This document shows positions 15,649 through 22,994 of a stretch of 64,000 bases of DNA, piece after piece (the stretch's first letter is position 1; each line of letters starts with the position of its first letter). The translations under genes and the position numbers were made by a program. Source of the stretch: Bradyrhizobium liaoningense. Lineage in GTDB: Bacteria > Pseudomonadota > Alphaproteobacteria > Rhizobiales > Xanthobacteraceae. The notes under the pieces are model-generated. The model made no database searches. It saw nothing but the letters and a program-made list of their open reading frames with translations, and was not told where the DNA came from. The stretch is taken from assembly GCF_018130785.1 (NCBI RefSeq), contig NZ_JAFCJT010000021.1, forward strand, positions 62,001 through 126,000, read 5' to 3'.

Positions 15649-17598
15649 GTGTCTTTTCCGGCCCTGACCCCGCCGCTCGCCCGCGCTTTGGCCGAGCGGA
15701 ACTATGATTCACCCACCCCCGTCCAGCTCGCCGTGCTCGCGGACGAAGCAGCCGACCGCGACCTCCTGGTTTCGGCCCAGACCGGCTCCGGCAAGACCCT
15801 TGCTTATGGGTTGGCCATGGCCAGGGATCTGCTTGGTGAAGCCGAGCGGTTCGAGCAGGCGGGTGCGCCGCTCGCCCTGATCGTGGCGCCGACCCGCGAG
15901 CTCGCGCTTCAGGTTCAACGCGAACTGGCATGGCTGTACGGGCACACGGGCGGGCGGGTCGTCTCCTGCGTCGGTGGCATGGATCCGCGCCGCGAGCAGC
16001 GCGAGCTTGCCGCCGGCGCTCACATCGTCGTCGGCACGCCCGGCCGGTTGTGCGACCATTTGCGCCGCGGCCGTCTCGACATTTCGGAATTGAAGGTGGT
16101 CGTCCTCGACGAGGCCGACGAGATGCTCAATCTCGGCTTTCGCGAGGACATGGAGTTCATCCTCGAGACCACGCCGGAGACACGCCGCACCCTGCTGTTC
16201 TCGGCGACCTTTCCGCGCGGCATCGTCGCGCTGGCCAAGCAATATCAGCAGCAGGCGTTCCGCATCGAGGTCGCGGGCGACGAGGGCGGTCACGCCGACA
16301 TCGAGTACCGCGCGATCCGGATCGCGCCCGCCGATGCCGAGCATGCGGTCGTCAACGTGCTGCGCTTCTACGAGGCGCCGAGCGCTCTCGTGTTCTGCAG
16401 CACGCGCGATCACGTCAGGCATTTGCAGGCGGCGCTGCTGGAGCGCGGCTTCTCTGTCGTCGCTTTGTCGGGCGAATTGACCCAGAACGAACGCACCATG
16501 GCGCTGCAGTCGCTCCGGGACGGGCGCGCCCGCGTCTGCGTCGCGACCGACGTTGCCGCGCGCGGCATCGATCTGCCGAGCCTCGACCTCGTCATTCATG
16601 CCGATCTGCCCAACGACGCCGAGGTCATGCAGCATCGCTCGGGCCGCACCGGTCGTGCGGGCCGAAAGGGGACAAGCGTCCTGCTGGTGCCGCCCGCACG
16701 GCGGCGGCGCGCGGAGCTGCTGCTCAATCTCTCGGGCATCGACGCTGTCTGGGGCACGGCGCCGCAGGCCGAAGAAATCCGCAAGCTCGATCATGAGCGC
16801 ATGAAGGACGTGTTGTTCACCGAAGAGACGACCGCCGACGATCTGGTGCTGGCGCAGGCATTGCTGGCCGAGCGGTCGGCCGAGGATATCGCAGCCGCAC
16901 TCGCTCGGCTCTATCGCGCGCGGCTGCCGTCGCCCGAAGATATCATCGATCCCGGCGAGCGAGCTGGCCGGCCGCGCGACGATCGCGGTCGCGACAAATT
17001 CCAGGACAGGGGCGACGATCGTCCCGCCAGGCCTCGATCCAAATCCGAAAAATCGTCGTCGCGTCACGGCATGGCGGAGGCCACCGTCTGGTTCCGCGCG
17101 GCGATCGGACGCCGCAAGAATGCGGAGGCGCGCTGGCTGCTGCCGATGATCTGCCGCCGCGGCGGCATCGACAAGCGCGACATCGGCGCCATCAAGATCA
17201 TGGACACCACCACCGAGTTCGAGATTTCGGAGCGGGTTGCGGAGTCCTTTGCCGCCAAGGTCAAGCGTCCGGACAAGGAAGACAGCATCCGCATCGATCC
17301 GATGACGGATGCACCGCAGCGGCAGGCAATGTCGGAAGAGAGGTCACATCCGCCGCGGCGCGAGAGAGACGACAGCGATCATCGTGAACGTCGCGACGAT
17401 CGTCCGCGCGACGCAGCTGGATTCAAGCCGCGGGACAAGGGACACGGCGACCGCAGGCCGAAATTTGAAGATGCTCCGTCCTTCGGAAAGAAAAAGAAGC
17501 ACAAGAACAAGCCGGGCCACGCAGAGCCGTCGGTCACGCCGTGGCCCGTGAAGGGCGCGCCGGGCAAGAAGCCGAAGAAGAAAAAGCATCGTGGCTGA
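15649..17598 (+). CDS. DEAD-box RNA helicase with DbpA-type RNA-binding domain
   Basis: A 649-residue protein. Helicase motifs in order: Q motif (SPTPVQ), AQTGSGKT at about 43-50, PTRELA, GTPGR, DEAD (VVLDEADEML), SAT, and in the second RecA domain ATDVAARGID and HRSGRTGRAGR. After an Arg/Asp-rich linker (about 440-475) comes a DbpA-type RNA-binding domain (VWFRAAIGRRKNAEARWLLP ... IKIMDTTTEFEIS). The C-terminal 90 residues are highly charged and end in a Lys run. DbpA family proteins act in 23S rRNA maturation. The start is GTG 15649. Confidence 0.9.
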   Translation: MSFPALTPPLARALAERNYDSPTPVQLAVLADEAADRDLLVSAQTGSGKTLAYGLAMARDLLGEAERFEQAGAPLALIVAPTRELALQVQRELAWLYGHTGGRVVSCVGGMDPRREQRELAAGAHIVVGTPGRLCDHLRRGRLDISELKVVVLDEADEMLNLGFREDMEFILETTPETRRTLLFSATFPRGIVALAKQYQQQAFRIEVAGDEGGHADIEYRAIRIAPADAEHAVVNVLRFYEAPSALVFCSTRDHVRHLQAALLERGFSVVALSGELTQNERTMALQSLRDGRARVCVATDVAARGIDLPSLDLVIHADLPNDAEVMQHRSGRTGRAGRKGTSVLLVPPARRRRAELLLNLSGIDAVWGTAPQAEEIRKLDHERMKDVLFTEETTADDLVLAQALLAERSAEDIAAALARLYRARLPSPEDIIDPGERAGRPRDDRGRDKFQDRGDDRPARPRSKSEKSSSRHGMAEATVWFRAAIGRRKNAEARWLLPMICRRGGIDKRDIGAIKIMDTTTEFEISERVAESFAAKVKRPDKEDSIRIDPMTDAPQRQAMSEERSHPPRRERDDSDHRERRDDRPRDAAGFKPRDKGHGDRRPKFEDAPSFGKKKKHKNKPGHAEPSVTPWPVKGAPGKKPKKKKHRG

Positions 17599-17624
17599 AC
17601 TGGCGCCGTTCAACGTCAGCAGGA

Positions 17625-17656
17625 ATGATGCCGCCGGATTGCACCGGCGGCATCAT
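17625..17656. terminator. Hairpin between convergent genes
   Basis: A perfect 13-bp stem (atgatgccgccgg at 17625-17637 with ccggcggcatcat at 17644-17656) and a 6-nt loop. It lies between the helicase stop and the stop of the convergent glycine-rich gene. It lacks a T tract but is placed as a shared terminator. Confidence 0.6.
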
Positions 17657-17676
17657 CCCAGAAGTCAGGTGTGAGC

Positions 17677-17976
17677 TCAGCGGCCACCGCCACCACCGCC
17701 ACCGCCGCCGCCACCTCCACCACCGCCGGCATTACGCAGCGCCGAATTGTAGCGGGGGTCGGTCTGCCTCATGTAGGTGGGCGAGATATCGTTGGTGAGC
17801 CGAACGACGCGGCGTCCGCCACCCTGGTTCGGCATTTCGATCAGGCCGCCACAGCCCTCGAAGAAGGCGAATTCGCAGCCGTAGGTCCGGTGCTGCGCCG
17901 CGTTGGCGCTGGTCGCGGTGAACGCGGTCGTGGCAACGACTGCAATGAAAGCAACTTTCGACAATGTGAGTTTCAA
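17677..17976 (-). CDS. Small secreted protein with poly-glycine C-terminus
   Basis: A 99-residue protein. The signal peptide (LKLTLSKVAFIAVVATTAF) is cleaved near SANA-AQ. The mature part has two cysteines (YGCEFAF, EGCGGL), an IEMPNQGGGRRVVRLTNDIS segment and a tail of about fifteen consecutive glycines ending in Arg. The start is taken as TTG 17974-17976 because ggag lies 7 nt upstream and the leader begins there. Function unknown. The glycine tract is encoded by mixed ggN codons, so it is not a simple triplet expansion. Confidence 0.65.
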   Translation of the reverse strand: MKLTLSKVAFIAVVATTAFTATSANAAQHRTYGCEFAFFEGCGGLIEMPNQGGGRRVVRLTNDISPTYMRQTDPRYNSALRNAGGGGGGGGGGGGGGGR

Positions 17977-18102
17977 GGAAATTCTCCAGTCTCGTTTCGG
18001 CGAGACCAGAACGGCCCGCACACCTTCGGCGGGGGCTGATCGAAGCCGGTTCGAGGGGGCGGCTTCACGCCCGCGTGAGCCGGGGCGGCCGGCAAGGGGA
18101 CG

Positions 18103-18609
18103 TTACGTCGCAGCGAGGTCGCGGAGCATGTAGGTCGCGCCTTCGCCGTAAGACGCGAGCTTTGCGCGCGCTTCCGCATCGGCCGCGACGGGCCGAAAGC
18201 CGAGACGTTCCCACAACGGCCGTGTGGCGTAGACCGAGACCAGCGCAAGCGTCGTGATGTGCGATGCGCGCGCCAGCTCTTCGATATCAGTAATGTAATC
18301 GCGCGCGGCGCCACCGCGGAAATCGGGCAGCACGGCAACGTCGTGCACGTAGAGACAATCCGCATCGTCGGGCAATTTTTGCAGGAAGCCATTGAGCGGC
18401 GGAATCCGGTGCTGCTTCCACGGATGCGCGAGTCCGTAGCCGGCGACCTCTTCGCCGGCGATGAGCAGACGGCAGCCGTCGGGATAGAGGCGCATCTTCT
18501 CTGCGAACACGTCGGGGCTCTCAGGAAGATCAGGATGGATCTGCGCTGCGATCGTGCTGATTGCGACCAGGTCGGAGGCGCGCGCGGGGCGCCAATGCGG
18601 CTTGCTCAT
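18103..18609 (-). CDS. GNAT-family N-acetyltransferase
   Basis: A 168-residue protein (MSKPHWRPARASDLVAIS). GNAT elements: the strand LYVHDVAVLPDFRGGAARDYI, in which the acetyl-CoA loop is R-G-G-A-A-R rather than the canonical RGxGxG/A, and the C-terminal PLWERLGFRPV. Substrate unknown. Confidence 0.75.
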   Translation of the reverse strand: MSKPHWRPARASDLVAISTIAAQIHPDLPESPDVFAEKMRLYPDGCRLLIAGEEVAGYGLAHPWKQHRIPPLNGFLQKLPDDADCLYVHDVAVLPDFRGGAARDYITDIEELARASHITTLALVSVYATRPLWERLGFRPVAADAEARAKLASYGEGATYMLRDLAAT

Positions 18610-18757
18610 GTCGGTTCGTTGGTCCGTCTCACGCATTCCAGTTTATTCCGTCGCGACGATGCGCGCAGCGAAAAATATCTTGGCCGCCGTCCCGGGAATA
18701 CGAAGCGTTGCGCGGCGTCCTACCCCATGCAAGCCAATTTTCATGACAGGAGATACC

Positions 18758-19144
18758 ATGACGTCCTCGATCCGCCTCGCGCTCACGCTCGCCGTATCGC
18801 TCGCCATCATCCCCGCTGCCTTCGCGGCGCCGCCGACCAAGACCGGCAAGTCCGACAAGGGCAACGTACTCACCGACGCTAAGGGCATGACGCTCTACAC
18901 CTTCGACAAGGATGCGGACGGCAAGTCGGCCTGCAACGGCCCGTGCGCGACAAACTGGCCGGTGTTGAAGGCCGAGGCGAGCGATGCCGCGTCCGACGGC
19001 TACACCGTCATCACGCGCGACGACGGTACCAGGCAGTGGGCCTACAAGGGCAAGCCGCTCTACACTTTCGCCAAGGACCAGAAGCCCGGCGACATCACCG
19101 GCGACGGCTTTCTGAACGGCGCCTGGCATCTGGCGATGCCGTGA
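18758..19144 (+). CDS. Yx(FWY)xxD-repeat secreted protein (COG4315-like)
   Basis: A 128-residue exported protein with signal peptide (MTSSIRLALTLAVSLAI, cleavage near AFA-APP). It carries the paired motif of this family, LYTFDKDADGKSACNGPCAT-NWP and LYTFAKDQKPGD, each a Y-x-F-x-x-D segment. The two cysteines of ACNGPC are close enough to form a disulfide. The family lies in the periplasm or is a lipoprotein; its function is unknown. AGGAG precedes ATG 18758. Confidence 0.8.
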   Translation: MTSSIRLALTLAVSLAIIPAAFAAPPTKTGKSDKGNVLTDAKGMTLYTFDKDADGKSACNGPCATNWPVLKAEASDAASDGYTVITRDDGTRQWAYKGKPLYTFAKDQKPGDITGDGFLNGAWHLAMP

Positions 19145-19629
19145 GCGGACAATCCGCCGCGTGAATGCAAGGTGGTGTCTGGAATCGACGAGATGCCACC
19201 GGTCTCGTGCCTCGGACGCAGCGCAGTGCCGTGTTGGCGATACGAAGTATCGTTCAATGCGGTGCGCTGCAGAGCGGCTCCATCAACGCGCGGTCGCCGG
19301 GCATCCGGAGGAAGGCCGCCGGCGCCGGCCGTACCGCCTGCCGGAGTGATCTCAAGTTGGCAGACGTCATTGCGACAACTTCAAAGAAGTAAAAGGCTCG
19401 CCCGTGGCGCTTCGTCGCTTGAATCGAATTTATTCAAGTCGAGAGTCCGAAAGCGAACGGAAAGCCTGATGTTGGTTCGTCATAGTTGGCTTCGGCGGGG
19501 GGCAGAGCGGCACATCAGCAACAGCATCCCTCCAGTTTGAGAATAGGGGCACTGGTTTCCCGGTGCGGTACGCACCTGGGAGCTTCTGGACGTCTTCAAT
19601 CCATTATCTGGTTTCGCGTGAGGGAATGA
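19145..19629. other. 485-bp intergenic region upstream of the phasin gene
   Basis: No convincing gene on either strand. Short frames exist (for example 19165-19392), but they lack a ribosome-binding site and conserved features. The segment 19370-19460 is less GC-rich and probably contributes to the phasin promoter. No strong hairpin terminator was found. Confidence 0.4.
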
Positions 19630-20121
19630 ATGACCATGAATGATGCCAATTCGAAAGCCGAGACGAATATCGCTGCGCTGAGTGGGACGGCGGATAGTGG
19701 TGCAAAGCCCAGGTTCGACATGCCATTTTTCAACATCCAGGCGATTTTCGGCGATCTTGCCGCGCAAGGCGCCGCGCGGGCCAAAGCAAATTTCGAGCAG
19801 ATGAAGGCGGCTTCCGAGGAGATCACCGAAGCTCTCCGCGAAGCCTGTTCGACCAATGCCACGCGTGCCGCCGATTACGGCACCAAGGTCATCGAAATAT
19901 CAAACCTCAATACCAGCTCCGCGCTGGAATTCCTGTCCCAGCTTGCGGATGCGAGGTCGTTTGCGGATGTCGTGAGCCTCTCCACCACCCACAGCCGCAG
20001 GACCTTTGAAGCGGCGTCTGGCCAAAACCGGGAGCTTTGGGACCTCGCCCAGAAGGTCGCCACCGAGACGGCTGAGCCGATCAAAAAGGGCTTCAACCGG
20101 GTTCTGCACAGGGCTGCTTGA
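19630..20121 (+). CDS. Phasin family protein
   Basis: A 163-residue Ala/Glu-rich helical protein. It shows the phasin pattern: an N-terminal segment with FFNIQAIFGDLAAQGAARA, then the long amphipathic helices (NFEQMKAASEEITEALREAC, STNATRAADYGTKVIEI) and EFLSQLADARSFADVVSLST, and a C-terminal KVATETAEPIKKGF. Phasins coat polyhydroxyalkanoate granules. No PHA synthase gene lies nearby. ATG 19630 is used; ATG 19636 is nearly equivalent. Confidence 0.85.
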   Translation: MTMNDANSKAETNIAALSGTADSGAKPRFDMPFFNIQAIFGDLAAQGAARAKANFEQMKAASEEITEALREACSTNATRAADYGTKVIEISNLNTSSALEFLSQLADARSFADVVSLSTTHSRRTFEAASGQNRELWDLAQKVATETAEPIKKGFNRVLHRAA

Positions 20122-20236
20122 ATCGAATACCGGCCGCGTGGATCGGCTGGACGAGCGTCTTCGTCAGAAGAGACGCCGTCCGGCCGATGGCGGCGGTGCC
20201 TTGCCGTGAGGTGATGCCGAGCTGGAGGAAATCAGG

Positions 20237-20464
20237 ATGGGTATGTTGATGATCAAATGTCCGGAAACGGGCCGCGCCATTTCGACGGGCATCGAGATGG
20301 ATCGCGAAAGATTTCGATCCAGTACAGTGTTCTTTTCGCGGACATATTGCGGGATGTGCGCGGCGACGCACGAGTGGTTCGCCAGAGAGGCCTGGGTCTA
20401 TGAATCGGTCTTGGCGAACGGGAAGGCCGGGGGCGGGCAGCCGTTCCGCGCGGGCGCGGCGTGA
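20237..20464 (+). CDS. Small cysteine-containing hypothetical protein, 75 aa
   Basis: A short protein with MIKCPETGRAISTGIEMD, then FFSRTYCGMCAATHEWFARE. Cys8 and the CxxC plus nearby His could bind zinc in a ribbon-like fold. GGAGG lies upstream of ATG 20237. Its last 67 bp overlap the 3' end of the convergent Crp-type gene, so the two transcripts are mutually antisense there. I recall similar short proteins in Bradyrhizobium; function unknown. Confidence 0.6.
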   Translation: MGMLMIKCPETGRAISTGIEMDRERFRSSTVFFSRTYCGMCAATHEWFAREAWVYESVLANGKAGGGQPFRAGAA

Positions 20465-21189
20465 AGCAGCCTGACGGCATCTTGCGAGACGATCCGATCG
20501 ATCCTGCGGCTCATCACCTTGTAGCATTCGCATGCGACGACCTCGAGCCGGCGCCTGTCGATCTCGAGTTGGCCGCGTCGATTGGATCTGATCGCCCTTG
20601 ACGCGCGAAGTGCGCTCACGACGTGCGTGACCGTGGTCCGCCGGACGCCGAGCAGTTCCGACAACGTCTCTTGCGTCAAGGGCAGGACGTCACTGTCGCC
20701 CTCCGTCCGATCGTGAATGTGCAGCAGCCAGCGGGCGAGGCGCGCTTCGACGGAGTGCAGTGCATTGCAGGCCGCGACGTGCAGGAATTGCGTCATCATC
20801 GCCCTGGTGGCGATCTGAACCGCGCTTGCGAGGGCCGGACTGCGTGCGAGTGTCGCGTGAAATCGCGCGGGCGAGATCTGCAGTGCAGTCCCGGCAACGC
20901 GGACAACCGCTGTCAGGGGGGATCGTACGGGGCCGAGCGCCGTCATGAGGCCGACGACGCCGTCGTTGCCGACCACGGCGGTTGCGGCCGTCTGTCCGTT
21001 CGGCAACTCCATGATGAGGGCGATCACGCCGCTGCACGGGAAGTAAAGGTGCTCGATCCGGTCGCCCGATCGAACCAGGACTGCGTCGTGCTGGAGCGGT
21101 ACCTTCCGAAGATGCGGTGCAAGCAAGGCGAAGTCGGCCGGCGGTAAAGCAGCTAACAGGCGATTACCAACTCTGGTCGCGTGCTCCAT
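20398..21189 (-). CDS. Crp/Fnr-family transcriptional regulator
   Basis: A 263-residue protein starting MEHATRVGNRLLAALPPADF. The cyclic-nucleotide-binding fold spans about 10-130 (VLVRSGDRIEHLYFPCSGVI), but the canonical cAMP-binding RxSA arginine-serine pair is not evident, so the effector may differ. A winged helix-turn-helix follows (PLTQETLSELLGVRRTTVTH). No Fnr-type N-terminal cysteine cluster is seen. The start is set at 21189 because homology begins there; the frame is open to 21399. The 3' end overlaps the convergent small gene. Confidence 0.8.
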   Translation of the reverse strand: MEHATRVGNRLLAALPPADFALLAPHLRKVPLQHDAVLVRSGDRIEHLYFPCSGVIALIMELPNGQTAATAVVGNDGVVGLMTALGPVRSPLTAVVRVAGTALQISPARFHATLARSPALASAVQIATRAMMTQFLHVAACNALHSVEARLARWLLHIHDRTEGDSDVLPLTQETLSELLGVRRTTVTHVVSALRASRAIRSNRRGQLEIDRRRLEVVACECYKVMSRRIDRIVSQDAVRLLHAAPARNGCPPPAFPFAKTDS

Positions 21190-21414
21190 CACGGGTGATC
21201 GTCCCTCGACGGAGGCCCGGCGGCTAGCGAACGCATCGTCTCCGGCCGAGCCGCGTTGCCGTGCAGACACTGGCATACAGGAAAAACGTACGATGGCGGG
21301 TAAGGTTCCCGTGATGGCTCGCGAGTCTGCGCGCCGGCGCGTCCGTCCGCCATCCGATCCAGCAATGACGATCGCGCCGTTTGCACGCGCTGCGCGCAAG
21401 GCGCGAGGGTTGCG

Positions 21415-21447
21415 CTACCTCAGCCCCTCATACACCATCAGCCCGCG
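21415..21447. repeat. 33-bp direct repeat, copy 1 (remnant of a PAS-gene 3' end)
   Basis: Identical over 33 bp to 21985-22017, which encodes the last codons and stop (ARGLMVYEGLR) of the PAS_5 protein. On the minus strand this copy also reads V-A-R-G-L-M-V-Y-E-G-L-R-stop, but upstream similarity fades within a few codons. It lies 3' of the cupin gene. Confidence 0.8.
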
Positions 21448-21498
21448 CGCGACTTGCGGCGGCAGATGGCTACGCGATCAGCCGGCGCGGCAAGCCTT

Positions 21499-21921
21499 TC
21501 ACGCAGCCGGCACCAGTCCGTAGCGGAGCATCGTCTCTTTCATCTTCGCGGGATCGGGCGGTGCGCCGGCCGACAGGAGTGCGCTCATCTCCGTGAAATA
21601 TTGCGGGCCCAGCACCCCGGGGCTCAGGATGCACAGGCATGTCGCCGGGCCCGTCGAAAGGTTGGTAAAGCCGTGCACGATACCGCGCCTGATGAAGACC
21701 GATTCTCCGGGGCCGAGATCGTTCTGCTTGCCGTCGATCGTCCAGGTCGATACGCCGGACAGCCCGTAGATTGTTTCGTCCCAGCGGTCGTGATAGTGCG
21801 GGATCGGCATCCGCGCATTCGGCTGCAACGTCATCTCGAAGATGTCGACGCTGCCGCCGGTGTCGTCCTTGCTGTGCAGGAAGCGGAGCTGAAGCGTACC
21901 GAAATCGATCATGTTGGACAT
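21499..21921 (-). CDS. Cupin-domain protein
   Basis: A 140-residue cupin: motif 1 PIPHYHDRWDETIYGLSG with metal-binding HxH and Glu, and motif 2 FIRRGIVHGFTNLS with the second His. The N-terminal LRFLHSKDDTGGSVDIFEMT is typical of the quercetinase-like/cupin_2 group. Function unknown. It lies between two copies of a 33-bp direct repeat. Confidence 0.8.
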   Translation of the reverse strand: MSNMIDFGTLQLRFLHSKDDTGGSVDIFEMTLQPNARMPIPHYHDRWDETIYGLSGVSTWTIDGKQNDLGPGESVFIRRGIVHGFTNLSTGPATCLCILSPGVLGPQYFTEMSALLSAGAPPDPAKMKETMLRYGLVPAA

Positions 21922-21984
21922 GGCTGCGTCATCCGGGTGAGAGGCTGCACCGAAGTCGCGTCGTTCGCCGCCTCGTGACGAAAA

Positions 21985-22017
21985 CTACCTCAGCCCCTCA
22001 TACACCATCAGCCCGCG
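21985..22017. repeat. 33-bp direct repeat, copy 2 (inside PAS_5 gene 3' end)
   Basis: Starts exactly at the stop codon of the PAS_5 gene and extends into its last ten codons. It is identical to 21415-21447. The two copies are in the same orientation and flank the cupin gene. Confidence 0.85.
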
Positions 22018-22539
22018 TGCGATCTGCAATTTGCGGATCGCGCGCGGCAGCAGTTTCTCCGGCTGATGCAGATAGCGCCAGGAGGTGAGGGCGAATGCGG
22101 ACAACGCGCCGCATTCGTCGTCGAACGGTGCGAGCACGCCGGTGACACTCACGGGCGTATGCGGGCGGGCGTTGAAGGGCAGCAGCAGCAGCTCGAGATG
22201 CGCCTTGCTGCCGTCTTCGCGCGCGGCGGTGACGCCGGCGATCGCACCTAACGTCTCGTCGGCGACGATCGTGGTGATCTCCTCGATCTCGCTGCGGCTG
22301 CCTTGCGTGAACAGCGCCGCAAAGCTCTGGTCCTTGAGGTCGAGCCCCGCGAGCGCGCAGACGCGCGTGCCGGCGACGCGGAACGGGAAGCCGAGGTTCT
22401 GCTCGCAGGACAGCACGAAGATGTCGCCGAGCAGGCCGCGAACCGCGCCCGGATCGATATCGGCCCGATCAGGGGCCCGCGCAGTGCCGCGCTTCTTGTC
22501 CCAATACGCGAAGAACGCGCGGCTCGACGGATGTTTCAT
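21985..22539 (-). CDS. PAS_5-family (PAS-like) sensory protein
   Basis: A 184-residue soluble protein. A PAS-like fold of the rhizobial PAS_5 type is suggested by FFAYWDKKRGTARAPDRADI, LSCEQNLGFPFRVAGTRVCAL and LELLLLPF. The conserved C-terminal signature is RKLQIARGLMVYEGLR. No output domain is present. Such stand-alone proteins are abundant in Bradyrhizobium and their role is unknown. The start is ATG 22539 (MKHPSSRAFFAY). Confidence 0.75.
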   Translation of the reverse strand: MKHPSSRAFFAYWDKKRGTARAPDRADIDPGAVRGLLGDIFVLSCEQNLGFPFRVAGTRVCALAGLDLKDQSFAALFTQGSRSEIEEITTIVADETLGAIAGVTAAREDGSKAHLELLLLPFNARPHTPVSVTGVLAPFDDECGALSAFALTSWRYLHQPEKLLPRAIRKLQIARGLMVYEGLR

Positions 22540-22691
22540 GGCTGAACGCTTATCCCGGGGCGCTACCTCACGGGACAAACCTGTCCCGCTTCAGTGCACC
22601 CGCGATCCCTTTCGTTGTTGTGCAGGAGGGGATTTGCAGCGTCCATGCCGGAGGGGCGTTTTCGCACTCCTTAAGCCCGTCTTTGCGTTGT

Positions 22692-22706
22692 TAACGTTAA
22701 ATTAAC
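22692..22706. promoter_or_regulatory. Consensus CtrA box (TTAA-N7-TTAA)
   Basis: ttaacgttaaattaa matches the full CtrA recognition sequence TTAA-N7-TTAA of alphaproteobacteria. It lies in the gap between the PAS_5 gene (minus strand, starts 22539) and the rhomboid gene (plus strand, starts 22995), just upstream of a possible untranslated transcript that ends at a terminator. Confidence 0.55.
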
Positions 22707-22918
22707 TATGCGCTTTCCGTCCGACGCCCCGCTGCTATGGTGGTCGCGGTCGCAAGCCTCGCCGCTTTCATCCAGGTTCTCGGCGGGGCCTGTACACAGG
22801 CGTCAAACAGTTTGGTCGCGGGCCGCGGGGAGGGGTGGGGATACGCCTTATTCCTCCGGGTACCGGAAGACCGACATGGACGGGGAGGGCTTTCCCAGGG
22901 CCCTCCCTTTTCCTTTTT
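22707..22918 (+). ncRNA. Candidate small RNA ending at a strong terminator
   Basis: This stretch has a consensus CtrA box at its left edge and a textbook rho-independent terminator at its right edge (22883-22918). No gene with ribosome-binding site fits between them. It contains G-rich segments (gccgcggggaggggtgggga) and a small inverted repeat (ccggtaccgg-like, 22850-22868). It could be a free sRNA or the attenuated leader of the rhomboid gene. The promoter position is not established. Confidence 0.35.
22883..22918 (+). terminator. Rho-independent terminator
   Basis: An 8-bp GC stem (gggagggc at 22883-22890 with gccctccc at 22900-22907) and 9-nt loop, followed by ttttcctttt. The T tract is on the plus strand although no plus-strand gene lies directly upstream. 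Confidence 0.75.
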
Positions 22919-22994
22919 GTGCACTTGCACAGGGTAGGCAAAGGCGACTATCTCCAAGGTTGTCGCTCCAATCGCGCCTGAAAGCGAAGCTGCC

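Noticed and set aside
17677..17730. Short-period repeat that might look like a CRISPR or microsatellite.
   Set aside because: It is the degenerate ggN coding tract of a poly-glycine tail; no spacer-repeat structure.
19165..19392. 75-codon plus-strand frame in the gap before the phasin gene.
   Set aside because: No ribosome-binding site, no recognisable domain, basic low-complexity translation.
22737..22937. 66-codon frame with lipobox-like LGGAC near its start.
   Set aside because: It runs through the terminator hairpin at 22883-22918 and lacks a ribosome-binding site; a chance frame is more likely.
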